A stretch of 64,000 nucleotides of DNA from Halovulum sp039180525 (GCA_039180525.1 JBCDDF010000002.1:1-64000); one strand, 5' to 3'. Positions 23,246-32,753 are shown, counted from the first letter of the stretch. The notes: generated by a model not told the origin, from the sequence alone. Numbers and translations are program-made.

Positions 23246-26032
23246 TCATGCATCGGTCCGGTCGCGCAGCGCGCGCCAAACCCGTTCTGGCGTGAGCGGT
23301 AGATCGGTTATGGCGACACCGGTCGCGTCGGCGACGGCGGCACCCAGGGCCGGGGCGGTGCACAGGATTGCGCCTTCGCTCACACCCTTGGACCCTCTCG
23401 GGCCCGGTCCATCCGCGTTCTCGATCATGCCGGTCGCAAGCATCTTCGGCATGTCCTTGGTGGTGACGATCCGATAGTCGATAGCGCCGAGGTTTCGGAT
23501 GCGACCCGCGTCGTCCATCAGGATCTGTTCGTAAAGCGAATGGCCAAGGCCCATGATTGCCGCGCCTTCGTCCTGCATTTCCACCTGCAGCGGATTGAGC
23601 GCCTTGCCAACGTCGCCCACAGTCACGTGCTTGTGGATCAGCACTTCGCCGGTGGCGCGGTCGACCTCTACCTCGAAGGCGGTGCAATTGAATTCGAAGA
23701 AGGCCGGCGTACCGCCCAACGGATGCTCGGCCACGGTCGGCTTGCGCATCCGGCCGCTGCCGATCAACTCCCCATTCCAGGATCCAAGACGCGCCCGGAC
23801 GAAGTCGAATATCGGCTGGCGGCCGTCAGGCAGGACAATGCAGCCGTCCTCGATGGCGATGTCGCCCTCCGGCAGGCCGAGCGTGTCGCTTGCCAGTTCG
23901 ATTACCTGAGCATGAATGTCCTCGCAGGCGCGGGTGATCGCGGTACCCATGAAAACGGTGGAGCGGCTGGCCGAGGTCTGCAGATCGAACGGCACGACTG
24001 AGGTGTCGCCCATTATGACCTTCACCCGGTCATAAGGCGCGCCCAGCGCATCGGCGGCAAGCTGGGCAAAGATCGTTCGAGCCCCCTGCCCCATGTCCGA
24101 GGTGCCGGCTAGAACGAGTATCGACCCATCCGCCAGAAGCCGCACGGTCGAGTTCGACAGACCCGTGGTGGCGCCTGCCTTGATACCGACGGCGATACCG
24201 CGGCCCCGACCGGCGGGCTTGGGCGTGTCCCAGCCCAGCATGTCGGCGGCCTTGCGCAGCGATTGCAGCCAGTGGCCATCGGCGGGTTGGTCGCCCTGCA
24301 CGACCGCGTCTCCCTTGTCGGCCACGTTACGCAGCCGGATTGAAAGACCGTCGATCCCAAGCCGCCGCGCGGCTTCGTCGATCTGGCTCTCGACGGCCCA
24401 ATTCACTTGCGGCGTGCCGAAACCCCGGTAAGCGCAGCTTGGCGTGGTGTGCGTCAGAATCGGACGCGCGTGGATGCGGGCATGCGGCACCCGATACGGC
24501 CCGCACGCCAGATAGTTGCCCTTTGTTGTCACCCGTTCGGCGATGTCGACATAGGCGCCGATGAGATAGTCTGACCGGATGTCGTGGAAAATCAGGTCGC
24601 CCCGCGTCGTGAAGCCCGAGCGCACATGCACCCTGGCACCGGCCCGGCGCACCGCCTGAAACGTTTCCTCCAGCGTCAGGACCAACCGGACCGGCCGCCC
24701 GATCCTGCGGGACGCATAGGCGACGAGCGGCTCGTATTTCGGCATCTGCTTGCCGCCGAAGCCGCCGCCGGGATCCGGGGCGATGACCTGCACCGCGCTC
24801 AGTGGCAGATCGAACAGGCCCGCCATGATCTTCTGAAGAAGGAAGGGATGCTGCACCGGGCTCCAGATCTTCAGGCGATCGTCCCGGGCATCGACGATGA
24901 AGCCGTGGGGTTCGATGGCAAAGTGGGTCACCATCGGAAAAGTGTATGTGTTCTCCACCACAAGATCGGCGTCGCCGCCGGCCGCATCGACGTCGCCCCA
25001 ACCGAAATGAAGATCCTTGAGCACATTGCTGTTCGCCTTGGGATCACCGCGTCGCAGATCGGCCGGTTGCACCAAGGGCGCGCCCGGTGCGAGGGCGTCC
25101 TCGACCGAGGTCACGGCGGGCAGCGGGTCGTAGTCGACTTCGATCAGTGTCGCCGCATAGGTCGCGACGTCCTTTGTCTCAGCGACAACGGCGGCCACCG
25201 GCTCGCCATGGTACCGGGTTTCATCGACCGCGATCACCGGGCGGTCCGTGTAGGCGGGCCCAAACCGCGGCACCGGCTGCGGCAAATCGGCGGCGGTGAT
25301 GACGTCGAGCACGCCCGGCACCGCGCATGCGCGTGCGGCGTCGATTCCGTTGATCCGGGCACGACCCACATCGAGGTGGACCAACTTAAGATGCGCCATG
25401 CCCGCGATATCGAGATCGGCCAGGAAGCGCTGGCTGCCGTCTACCCGCTCGACCCCACCGGCTCGGGTTACATCCGTGCCGGTGGCGCCGCCCGTGACCG
25501 GATCGACGGTGACCTGGTGAACGGTCTCGCCTGCGACATCGCGCATGGCGGCGAACATCCGGTTGTAGCCGCCGCAGCGGCAGAGGTTGCCAGACAGGGC
25601 CTCGCGCACCTCTACTTCGCCCGCTGTCGGGCGGGCGCGATGCAGGGCTTCGGCCGACATCACCATGCCCGGTATGCAGAAGCCGCACTGCACGGCGCCG
25701 CATTTCAGGAAACTGTGCTGCACGGTGCCCAGTTGGCCACCGGCCGAAAGCGCCTCGACCGTCTCGATCGACGCGCCCTCGCATTCGACAGCGAGCATCA
25801 GACACGCGTTGATCGACTGCCCATCCACGATCACGGTGCAGGCACCGCATTCGCCCACCGAACAGCATTCCTTCGCACCTTTCAGACCCAGCGTGTCGCG
25901 CAGAAAGTCGAGAAGCGAGATGTGAGGCGCCACCTTGCGCAGGACGGGCTGACCGTTCACGACAAGATCGACGGTTTTGGCGACCCCAAAATGCGCGGAC
26001 TGCCCGTCTTCGGGTTTGGACGTGTCACGCAT
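23246..26032 (-). CDS. Xanthine-dehydrogenase-family molybdenum hydroxylase, 2Fe-2S and Mo domains fused
   Basis: A 928-residue fusion. Residues 20-170 hold two 2Fe-2S clusters (CCSVGECGACTV near 57, CGFCIPGMV and NLCRCGGYN near 117-155). Residues 190-928 are the molybdopterin subunit (GGGFGGKQ near 425, CAYRGFGTPQ near 533, and the catalytic glutamate in GSKGVSEGAIL near 886). Fusion of the small and large subunits is a variation on the usual three-gene layout; the FAD subunit is the overlapping gene at 26025. Such enzymes hydroxylate purines, N-heterocycles or aldehydes. The context (kinase-like pair, cyclase) favours a catabolic ring substrate rather than xanthine. Confidence 0.88.
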   Translation of the reverse strand: MRDTSKPEDGQSAHFGVAKTVDLVVNGQPVLRKVAPHISLLDFLRDTLGLKGAKECCSVGECGACTVIVDGQSINACLMLAVECEGASIETVEALSAGGQLGTVQHSFLKCGAVQCGFCIPGMVMSAEALHRARPTAGEVEVREALSGNLCRCGGYNRMFAAMRDVAGETVHQVTVDPVTGGATGTDVTRAGGVERVDGSQRFLADLDIAGMAHLKLVHLDVGRARINGIDAARACAVPGVLDVITAADLPQPVPRFGPAYTDRPVIAVDETRYHGEPVAAVVAETKDVATYAATLIEVDYDPLPAVTSVEDALAPGAPLVQPADLRRGDPKANSNVLKDLHFGWGDVDAAGGDADLVVENTYTFPMVTHFAIEPHGFIVDARDDRLKIWSPVQHPFLLQKIMAGLFDLPLSAVQVIAPDPGGGFGGKQMPKYEPLVAYASRRIGRPVRLVLTLEETFQAVRRAGARVHVRSGFTTRGDLIFHDIRSDYLIGAYVDIAERVTTKGNYLACGPYRVPHARIHARPILTHTTPSCAYRGFGTPQVNWAVESQIDEAARRLGIDGLSIRLRNVADKGDAVVQGDQPADGHWLQSLRKAADMLGWDTPKPAGRGRGIAVGIKAGATTGLSNSTVRLLADGSILVLAGTSDMGQGARTIFAQLAADALGAPYDRVKVIMGDTSVVPFDLQTSASRSTVFMGTAITRACEDIHAQVIELASDTLGLPEGDIAIEDGCIVLPDGRQPIFDFVRARLGSWNGELIGSGRMRKPTVAEHPLGGTPAFFEFNCTAFEVEVDRATGEVLIHKHVTVGDVGKALNPLQVEMQDEGAAIMGLGHSLYEQILMDDAGRIRNLGAIDYRIVTTKDMPKMLATGMIENADGPGPRGSKGVSEGAILCTAPALGAAVADATGVAITDLPLTPERVWRALRDRTDA

Positions 26033-26894
26033 CGCGGGCGGCCTCCGCCAGGCGTGCCCGCGCCTTTGCCAGGCCGCGCTCGGTCATGACCTTCAGCATC
26101 GCGGTCCGATAGTCGGCGCTTGCGCGCACGTCGGTAATCGGCGTGGCTTCCGCGACCAACCGCCCGATCGCGTCCGCCCGGTCCTCCGGCGCGCCGGCGG
26201 GGTCACCCAACACCCCGGTTTCGTCGCGCAATACCAGAGGCCGCGGCGACACCGCACCGAAGGCGATGACGACGTCGCCCGACGCGCTTACCGTGCAGCC
26301 CATATTGGTGGTGGCAAGGTCCACCCCGCGGCGACGCGTGATCCGATCGAAAGCCGTGCCGAGGGGTTCTTCCGCAAGCGGGATAACAACGGCGGTGACG
26401 ATCTCGCCCGCGGCGAGGTCGATCACCCGATTGCCCTCGATAAACTCGGCGACGGCGCAAGACCGCGTGCCGTTGGGTCCATAAAGCTCGACCCGAGCCG
26501 CAAGCGCGGCGAGAACCGGCACCGTATCCGCGGCGGGCGATGCGTTGCAGATGTTGCCGGCCAGCGTTGCCCGGTTCCGGATCTGGATCGAACCCACCAC
26601 CTCGACCGCCTCGCGCAGGGCAGGCAGAAGCCCACGCTCGCCAAGGTAGCGGCCCAGTTGCATCATCGTGGTGCGCGCGCTGACGCGAAGCGCGCCGGCA
26701 TCGGTGGAAATATCAGGCGCGATATCGGCCACGGCCTTGAGGTCGATGACAAGCCCGGTCTTCAGGTGACCGTGGCGCAGGGCGACGGTGAGGTCCGTCC
26801 CGCCGGCAAGAAGACGGGCCGATGCACCGGCCTCCGCCCAGGCCTCGGACGCCTCCGCCAGGCCCCCTGGCCGAAGGTAATCGAACGGTGTCAT
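26025..26894 (-). CDS. FAD-binding subunit of the molybdenum hydroxylase
   Basis: A 289-residue CoxM/XdhB-type flavoprotein that passes electrons from the 2Fe-2S clusters to the final acceptor. Seen: the FAD pyrophosphate motif ARLLAGGTDLTVAL near 27, QIRNRATLAGNICNASPAAD near 98, and the C-terminal block ASADYRTAMLKVMTERGLAKA. It overlaps the fused large subunit by eight bases and the MBL gene by four, so all three are coupled. Confidence 0.9.
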   Translation of the reverse strand: MTPFDYLRPGGLAEASEAWAEAGASARLLAGGTDLTVALRHGHLKTGLVIDLKAVADIAPDISTDAGALRVSARTTMMQLGRYLGERGLLPALREAVEVVGSIQIRNRATLAGNICNASPAADTVPVLAALAARVELYGPNGTRSCAVAEFIEGNRVIDLAAGEIVTAVVIPLAEEPLGTAFDRITRRRGVDLATTNMGCTVSASGDVVIAFGAVSPRPLVLRDETGVLGDPAGAPEDRADAIGRLVAEATPITDVRASADYRTAMLKVMTERGLAKARARLAEAARDA

Positions 26895-27607
26895 GCAACC
26901 GCTCTCGACGGCGCCGGCGCCCCGGCCCCGCGGTGATAGTCCATCACCAGCACACGCGTGTCGTCCGGTATATCTGACGCCGTGAGAGTGACGTCGCAGC
27001 TAAGGGCATAGTCAATCTGATGATCGTGGAAATTGGCCAGGAACGCTTCGATCCACGCGCCCCGCTGCGGCCTGTATGCCAACGTACGGAAGTGCATCGG
27101 GATCACCAGCTTCGGGCGCATCCGGTGGATCATCTCCATCAGGTCGGGCAGCTTGATGGTGAGGGCGTCACCGGTCAGCGCCAGCAGAAGATCGACGTCC
27201 TCGAAGAACGCCATCTGCGCGTCCGTCAGGCGATTTCCCACATCCCCCATATGGGCGATCCTGATCCCGTCGAGTTCGAAGCTGTACATCGCGTTCTGTC
27301 CCGGCGCGTCGTGCTCGGGATGGTGTTCGTATTCCATGGCCTCCATCGCCCTGAAGACGACGCCGGACGCCTCATTTCTGCCGGTTTCCCTGGCCACTGC
27401 CAGCGCATCGATCACCGCGTGGTCGCCGGGCACCAGATCCTCGCGGCAGTGGCCGTCATCGTCGGTGCTGGAGATCACGACGATGTCGGCCGCATCCGGT
27501 ATCGGTGCATAGCCGACCAGGCCCGGCAGATACGGGTCGGTGATCACTGTCGGACCGGTCGTGGGTCTCAGACGAAACGCGGCGTGACCATACCACCTGA
27601 TTTCCAT
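26891..27607 (-). CDS. UlaG-like MBL-fold hydrolase with atypical metal motif
   Basis: A 238-residue metallo-beta-lactamase-fold protein beginning MEIRWYGHAAFRL, as in UlaG-type lactonases. The usual HxHxDH motif is replaced by SSTDDDGHCRED near 55. Later positions HMGDVG near 139 and IPMHFRT near 184 are kept. The ATG at 27607 is chosen because upstream codons translate to an arginine-rich stretch read through a GC hairpin. It is coupled to the FAD subunit gene. A lactonase role is plausible by context only. Confidence 0.7.
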   Translation of the reverse strand: MEIRWYGHAAFRLRPTTGPTVITDPYLPGLVGYAPIPDAADIVVISSTDDDGHCREDLVPGDHAVIDALAVARETGRNEASGVVFRAMEAMEYEHHPEHDAPGQNAMYSFELDGIRIAHMGDVGNRLTDAQMAFFEDVDLLLALTGDALTIKLPDLMEMIHRMRPKLVIPMHFRTLAYRPQRGAWIEAFLANFHDHQIDYALSCDVTLTASDIPDDTRVLVMDYHRGAGAPAPSRAVA

Positions 27608-27666
27608 TACTGCGGGCCTCCTGCCCCTACGACGTCTGCCGCGCGTCCGAACAGCGGCGCGGGCGT

Positions 27667-27700
27667 GCCGCCGGGCCGGATCTCTGCCCGGCCCGGCGGC
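27667..27700 (-). terminator. Strong GC hairpin after the substrate-binding protein gene
   Basis: GCCGCCGGGCCGG (27667-27679) and CCGGCCCGGCGGC (27688-27700) form a perfect 13-bp stem with an eight-base loop. It begins eight bases after the stop of the Liv substrate-binding protein gene (27708). There is no T-run, so it more likely stabilises the upstream message or attenuates transcription into the MBL and hydroxylase genes. Confidence 0.55.
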
Positions 27701-27707
27701 ATCGGCA

Positions 27708-28964
27708 TCACATGCTTTCGTGCGCCAAGACCGCGTCACCATCGACGCTGTCGATCTGAACAAGCGCGCCATCCTGCCATTCGAAGATACCGAACAGGCC
27801 AGAGACGATGCCGGTCGGCGTGTACTCCATCGTTCCTGTCACGCCGTCGTAGTTGATCTCCCGCCCGGCGCGGATCGCCGCGAGACCATCCTCGTAGGTA
27901 TAGACGACCTCTCCTTCGCCACCGGTGACTTCGTACATCGCCTGGGTCCAGCTTTCGGCAGCGATCTCCCCGGCTTTTTCGACCGCCAGAGCGCTCGCGA
28001 TCATCACGTCGTAGTACTGGATCGCATAGGAATTCGAGACATCGCCGATATCGTCGATGTCCGGCGATGCATTCGCGAAGGGCTCGTAGGCCTCCCAGGC
28101 CGGGTTCTCGGCGTGGGCGAAAGCCGCCATCGCAACCGCCTCGTGCTGGGCCAGCGCGCTTTCGGTGGCGGTATCGATGAACTCGGTCTCCTGCCAGTCC
28201 GTCGGGCCGACGATGAACCAGCTTTCGCCCGCCTCGGCCGCGTTTTTGACAATCGAACCGCCCGCATTGGTGGACGAAAAGATGATCACCGCCTCCGGTT
28301 CGAGCCGGGCAATCCGCGCCACGACCGAGCGGTAGTTGCTGTCGGATGCCTGGATGTCGAAGTCGTCCAAAACCTCCATCCCCAGCGACTCGGCGGTGCG
28401 CAGCGCAGCCGTCTTCTGAAGCTGCGCGCCCGCGGTTTCAGTGCCGACAATCACGACGCGGCTCTTGCCGGCCTGCTGCGCATAGAGCAGCGCCGCCGTG
28501 CCCTGCGCGGTGTCCATCGGCGATCCGCGGAAAATCGGTTCTTCGGCGGTGCCGCCGATTGAGCCGTCGATGGCACCGCCATGGACGGACGGCATGATCG
28601 GATAGCCCTGCTCTGCGATCGTCTCCAGGATGAATTCGCGATAGGACATATAGCTGTGCGCGGGATTCAGCAGGATATGTACCCCGTCGCTGTCTACCAG
28701 CTTGCGTGCGGCACGCGCCTCGCCCACCGTACCGATGTCCTGATGGACTGCCCGCCACGGACGGCCGAGCGGCGGATCCTGGTTGATCTTGGTGATGGCG
28801 ACTTCGGCCACGCCGTCGAAGAACGGGCCGAAGGCCCCGAATTCGCCGGTGTGATAGGTCAGGTGACCCACAACGGTCTGGTCCTCGGCAGACGCCGGCA
28901 CGACGAAGCCGATCGCCGTCGCAAGCGCGAGGGTACTGGTCATCTTTAGCGTTTTCTTGGTCAT
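27708..28964 (-). CDS. ABC transporter periplasmic binding protein, Liv/urea type
   Basis: A 418-residue periplasmic ligand-binding protein of the branched-chain amino acid family. It has a signal peptide (residues 1-26, ending VPASAED) and the two-lobed type I fold (HTGEFGAFGPFFDG near 39, RKLVDSDGVHILLNPAHS near 87). ATG 28964 follows GGAGGAGGAAGAA. The ABC genes livF, livG, livM and livH precede it in the same direction. Many relatives bind aromatic acids or amides rather than leucine, which suits the surrounding catabolic genes. Confidence 0.88.
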   Translation of the reverse strand: MTKKTLKMTSTLALATAIGFVVPASAEDQTVVGHLTYHTGEFGAFGPFFDGVAEVAITKINQDPPLGRPWRAVHQDIGTVGEARAARKLVDSDGVHILLNPAHSYMSYREFILETIAEQGYPIMPSVHGGAIDGSIGGTAEEPIFRGSPMDTAQGTAALLYAQQAGKSRVVIVGTETAGAQLQKTAALRTAESLGMEVLDDFDIQASDSNYRSVVARIARLEPEAVIIFSSTNAGGSIVKNAAEAGESWFIVGPTDWQETEFIDTATESALAQHEAVAMAAFAHAENPAWEAYEPFANASPDIDDIGDVSNSYAIQYYDVMIASALAVEKAGEIAAESWTQAMYEVTGGEGEVVYTYEDGLAAIRAGREINYDGVTGTMEYTPTGIVSGLFGIFEWQDGALVQIDSVDGDAVLAHESM

Positions 28965-28998
28965 TTCTTCCTCCTCCGTTTTGGGCGTCTTTCGCGTT

Positions 28999-29691
28999 TC
29001 AGATGTGATAGGCCGCCACGATATCCCTCATGGACAGGTCCGAACGGTCGCGCAGCAGGTGCATCTTCCCCAGAGACAGGACCATCACGCGATCGGCGAT
29101 CTCCAGCGTCTTGACCGCGTTCTGTTCGGCCAGAACGATCGTGACGCCGCGTTCTCTCCGGGTTTCGGCAATGCTGGAAAACAGCGTGTCGACGAAAAGG
29201 GGCGACAAACCCGCGGACGGCTCGTCGAGCAGCAGCACTTTCGGATCCTGCATCAAGGCTCGTCCGACGGCGAGCATTTGCCCTTCTCCGCCGGACAGCG
29301 ACCCCGCTGCCTGTGACGTGCGTTCCTTCAGCCGCGGAAAAAGCGTGAACACCTCGGCCAGCTTCTCGGCCTTGGACCGGTGCCCGGTGCGTCCGCCAAT
29401 GGACAGGTTCTCGATCACGGACAGATCGGGAAAAACATTCGCCTCCTGCGGAACATAAGCGACACCGGCGCCCGGCATCGCGTGTGCCGGCATTTCCGCG
29501 ACGTCCTTGCCTGCAAGCTTCAGGCTGCCAGATTGAACAGACAAAAGGCGCGCGAGGGTCTTAAGAAGCGTCGTCTTGCCGGCACCGTTGGATCCGAGAA
29601 CGGCAAAGACTTCGTCCTTGACCGCGAAGCTGAGGTCCTTCAGCACCGTGATCTCGCCGTATCCTGAACGCAGGTTCTGGGCCTCGAACAT
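28999..29691 (-). CDS. livF: Liv-type ABC transporter ATP-binding protein (LivF-like)
   Basis: A 230-residue ATPase of the Liv family. Walker A GSNGAGKTT near 37, the ABC signature LSGGEGQMLAVGRAL near 135 and Walker B VLLLDEPSAGLSP near 153 are intact. It is the second of two ATPases powering the importer with livG. Three bases separate it from livG. Full length. Confidence 0.92.
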   Translation of the reverse strand: MFEAQNLRSGYGEITVLKDLSFAVKDEVFAVLGSNGAGKTTLLKTLARLLSVQSGSLKLAGKDVAEMPAHAMPGAGVAYVPQEANVFPDLSVIENLSIGGRTGHRSKAEKLAEVFTLFPRLKERTSQAAGSLSGGEGQMLAVGRALMQDPKVLLLDEPSAGLSPLFVDTLFSSIAETRRERGVTIVLAEQNAVKTLEIADRVMVLSLGKMHLLRDRSDLSMRDIVAAYHI

Positions 29692-29694
29692 GTC

Positions 29695-30444
29695 TCAGAC
29701 CCCCATGTATTTCTCGGCCACGACACGGTTCGATTTCACCTCGTCGGGCGCGCCTTCGAACAGGATCGAGCCTTCCGACAGAAAGTGAACGTAGTCGCAG
29801 TATTCCCAGATCAGCGGCAGATCGTGTTCCACCACCACCACCCGCATCGTGCCCGCGGCGACCTTGTCGCGCACCATATCCATCACCTTTCGGGTGATGT
29901 CCTCGGGAAGCCCGGCGGTGGGTTCGTCCATCAACAGCAGTTTCGGCTCTGCAATCAGGCAGCGCAGGATGTCGACAAGCTTCTTTTCGCCGCCCGAACG
30001 GGCATAGCCGTTCCGATCCGTGAACGGGAACGCTTCGACATAGTGAGAGACCTTCGCTTCGACCTCTTCTCCGTCGCGCTCGCCGGCGAAGATGCTCATC
30101 AGGCCCTCCTGACGCGCGGGGGTCATGGCGAGCCGCAGGGAATCGCGGATCGTCAAGCTATCGAAGCCCTGGATGCGTTGATTGGTCTTGATCAGCCCGA
30201 TCCGTGCCACCTCGTGCGCCGGCAGCGAATTGAGGTGTTTCGTCCCGGCGCCGGTCGAAAGCCGAATTTCGCCGCTTGTCGGCGCGATGCGGCGGGTCAA
30301 AAGCCCCATCAGCGTACTTTTCCCCGCTCCGTTCGGGCCGATCAGCCCTTCTAGGCCGACGGCACCGAAGGCCACCTTCTCGATATTGACCACCTCGTGC
30401 TGGTGGTACGACTTGGTCAGGTTGGTTGCTTCAAGCTGCATCAT
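29695..30444 (-). CDS. livG: Liv-type ABC transporter ATP-binding protein (LivG-like)
   Basis: A 249-residue ATPase with Walker A GPNGAGKST near 36, signature SGGEKKLVDILRCL near 150 and Walker B LLLMDEPTAGLPE near 170. The C-terminal VVVEHDLPLIWEYCDYVHFL block is typical of LivG. It overlaps livM by four bases. It pairs with livF as the motor of the importer. Confidence 0.92.
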   Translation of the reverse strand: MMQLEATNLTKSYHQHEVVNIEKVAFGAVGLEGLIGPNGAGKSTLMGLLTRRIAPTSGEIRLSTGAGTKHLNSLPAHEVARIGLIKTNQRIQGFDSLTIRDSLRLAMTPARQEGLMSIFAGERDGEEVEAKVSHYVEAFPFTDRNGYARSGGEKKLVDILRCLIAEPKLLLMDEPTAGLPEDITRKVMDMVRDKVAAGTMRVVVVEHDLPLIWEYCDYVHFLSEGSILFEGAPDEVKSNRVVAEKYMGV

Positions 30445-31376
30445 TCGGCCCCCGTCACGGCCGCGCCCGATCCGCGCGTAGAGGACCGCGTCCTGCGGGG
30501 CCGCGGGCTGTCCTCGCCCAGAAGCCCCGTCGGTCGGAACATGATGATGCCGACCAACAGGACACCGTAGCAGAAGAGCTTGAAGTTCGGCAGCAGGATT
30601 GCCTGCTCTTCCGGCACAGGCGCGTAGGTCTCGACCAGGATGTCGAACAGACCGAAAGTGACAAAGACCCCGATCATGGCGCCAAGATTGTGGCCCTTGC
30701 CGCCGAGCACCAGCGCGATCCAGACCGCGAACGTCAGGGAGGGCGCCAGCAGATAGGGTACGAGGAACTGGTGCAGCGGTGCGGTCAGCCCCCCAAAAAG
30801 CCCCATCAACCCGCAGGTGATGGCGAACAGCATCCTTTTGGTCGCCGCGGTATCCTTTCCAAGGCTCGCCGCCAGCTCTTCATTGTCCCGGATCGCGATC
30901 AGAAGACGACCAAGGCGGGAGTCGCGCAGCCGGGCCGAAACCCAGATCATCGCACCGACGACCGCCGCGAGAAATCCAAGATAGATCAGGTTCCTGGCCT
31001 CGAACTCGCGCAAAGGGAAACTGACCGTCCCAAGTCCTTGGACGCCACCCGTCAGGTCCTTTTCCGTGACCACGAGCGTGGCGACGATGGCCGCGAATGC
31101 GAGGGTGGCGGCAAGGATCGCCTGCCCACTGCGCTGCAGCACGACAATGCCAAGAAAATACGCCAACACCGCGCTGAACGCCGCGGCAACCAGGATCGCC
31201 GGAAGCAGCGGCATACCGAATTGGACATAAGGAACGCCGGTCCCATAGAGACCGACACCCCAGAACCCGACGACGCCGAAATTGGGAATCCCAGCCATGC
31301 CGAACTGAAGATGAAGCAGTTGGGCGAGCCCGATATAGACAAGCATGAGCGAAAGCGAGAAGATCAGATAGTCCAT
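30441..31376 (-). CDS. livM: Liv-type ABC transporter permease (LivM-like)
   Basis: A 311-residue membrane permease with about nine helices. The conserved cytoplasmic loop LLIAIRDNEELAASLGKD near 158, which contacts the ATPase, is clear. The ATG at 31376 overlaps the livH stop (ATGA); the longer open frame upstream is livH antisense. The C-terminal tail after LLGED is arginine-rich. Confidence 0.9.
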   Translation of the reverse strand: MDYLIFSLSLMLVYIGLAQLLHLQFGMAGIPNFGVVGFWGVGLYGTGVPYVQFGMPLLPAILVAAAFSAVLAYFLGIVVLQRSGQAILAATLAFAAIVATLVVTEKDLTGGVQGLGTVSFPLREFEARNLIYLGFLAAVVGAMIWVSARLRDSRLGRLLIAIRDNEELAASLGKDTAATKRMLFAITCGLMGLFGGLTAPLHQFLVPYLLAPSLTFAVWIALVLGGKGHNLGAMIGVFVTFGLFDILVETYAPVPEEQAILLPNFKLFCYGVLLVGIIMFRPTGLLGEDSPRPRRTRSSTRGSGAAVTGAE

Positions 31377-32227
31377 CAGGCCGTCCTCGCGCCGCGGTAG
31401 GTAAGCACGCCGATAAAGGCCAGCAGCAGGGCGACCTCGGCATAAAGGGGCTTGGTCACCAGCGTAATGAACGCGGTGAGAATGCCGGCCACGACGGCAG
31501 CCACGACGGCACCGCGCACGCTGCCGATGCCCGCCACGATGGTCACGAGCATGGTGATCAGGATGACGTTCCAACCCATGTAAGGGGTGACCTGCGCGAA
31601 AACGCCCGAAAACACGCCCGACATGCCGCCCGCGCAACCCGCAATGAACCAGATCGCCATCGACGTGACGTGGGGGTTGATGCCGCTCGCCATGGCAAGG
31701 TCGCGATTGTTCGCAAGACCCCGCATCTGCTCGCCCAGGCCGGTATAGTAGATCATCCAGTAGAGGATGCCAGCCATGACGAAGACAAGCGCCAGCGCGA
31801 CAAGCTGAAGATTGGTTGCGCCAAGTCCCAGAACCTGCATGTAAGTGATCGACGGTTCGTTCAGAAACAGGTTCTCGGGACCCACGACCAGGATCAGCCC
31901 ATAGCGCAGCATGAAGGAGACGCCGACCGACAGGATGATCATTTCGGTTGGACCGACACCTCGATTGAGCGCCGGGCGAAAAACCGCGAGGTACACGGCC
32001 ACGCTCATTGCGCCCGACAGCAGCATCGACGGCAGCAGCGCGACATAGAAGTGCGCGCCCAGCACCACGTTGAACAGGATCGCGAAATAGGCGCCGAAGG
32101 TGATGCTTTCGGCGTAGGCGATGTTCATGAACCCGTTGAGATAGAAAATCAGCGTGAAGCCCATCGCCGCCAGGATCAGCGGCGAAGCCTCCAGAAGTCC
32201 GATGAAGATGGCGTCGACGATGAGCAT
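31376..32227 (-). CDS. livH: Liv-type ABC transporter permease (LivH-like)
   Basis: A 283-residue membrane permease with about eight helices. Family features include FMNIAYAESITFGAYFA near 32, LANNRDLAMASGINPHVTS near 175 (the ATPase-coupling loop) and GIGSVRGAVVAAVVAGIL near 236. It is the first transporter gene in the transcription direction and is coupled to livM. Confidence 0.9.
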   Translation of the reverse strand: MLIVDAIFIGLLEASPLILAAMGFTLIFYLNGFMNIAYAESITFGAYFAILFNVVLGAHFYVALLPSMLLSGAMSVAVYLAVFRPALNRGVGPTEMIILSVGVSFMLRYGLILVVGPENLFLNEPSITYMQVLGLGATNLQLVALALVFVMAGILYWMIYYTGLGEQMRGLANNRDLAMASGINPHVTSMAIWFIAGCAGGMSGVFSGVFAQVTPYMGWNVILITMLVTIVAGIGSVRGAVVAAVVAGILTAFITLVTKPLYAEVALLLAFIGVLTYRGARTA

Positions 32228-32288
32228 GGTGTCGTCAGGTCCTTGGCGATGGCTGCGGCGGCCGGATCGGGCGCCCGGGGGATGGGGC

Positions 32289-32753
32289 TCACTCCTTGAA
32301 TTTCATGTCGTCTGGGTCGAAGGTCGTAACCTGGACGTACATCAGGCCGTCCTTGGTCACGTAGGCGTCGCCGCTGCGATAGGGTTCTGCCAGCCAGTCG
32401 GCTTCAAGCCGCCAGGACACATTGACCGTGTCGCCCACGGTCCTGACCACCTCAGCGATAAACGTGCCGCCGTTCAGGCCGCCCTCTTCGCGCGGCAGGC
32501 AGAAGCCGGCGAAAAGCTCGCCGATCGCCGCCCGGCGCTCCACGGTCACGCCGTTTGGCAGGATGAACAACACCTCTTCGGGATACTGCGCCATCAGCCG
32601 GTCCCAGTCGCATTCGTTCAGCGCTTCGAGGTGCTCGAACGTCACCATCTCGGCATTGGGTTGCGGCACCAGCGGCGGCAATTGGCGGTCCTGGGCGATG
32701 AGGGCGGCAGGCGCGACGACAGCCAGTGCGGTCAGTGCATTCGTGAAATTCAT
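32289..32753 (-). CDS. Exported SnoaL/NTF2-like protein
   Basis: A 154-residue protein with a signal peptide (MNFTNALTALAVVAPAALIA, about 20 residues) and an NTF2-like fold typical of SnoaL-type polyketide cyclases and small hydrolases (FEHLEALNECDWDRLMAQYP near 39, GVTVERRAAIGELFAGFC near 68). A periplasmic location next to an importer suggests it may process or hold the substrate before uptake. Function not assigned. Confidence 0.65.
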   Translation of the reverse strand: MNFTNALTALAVVAPAALIAQDRQLPPLVPQPNAEMVTFEHLEALNECDWDRLMAQYPEEVLFILPNGVTVERRAAIGELFAGFCLPREEGGLNGGTFIAEVVRTVGDTVNVSWRLEADWLAEPYRSGDAYVTKDGLMYVQVTTFDPDDMKFKE

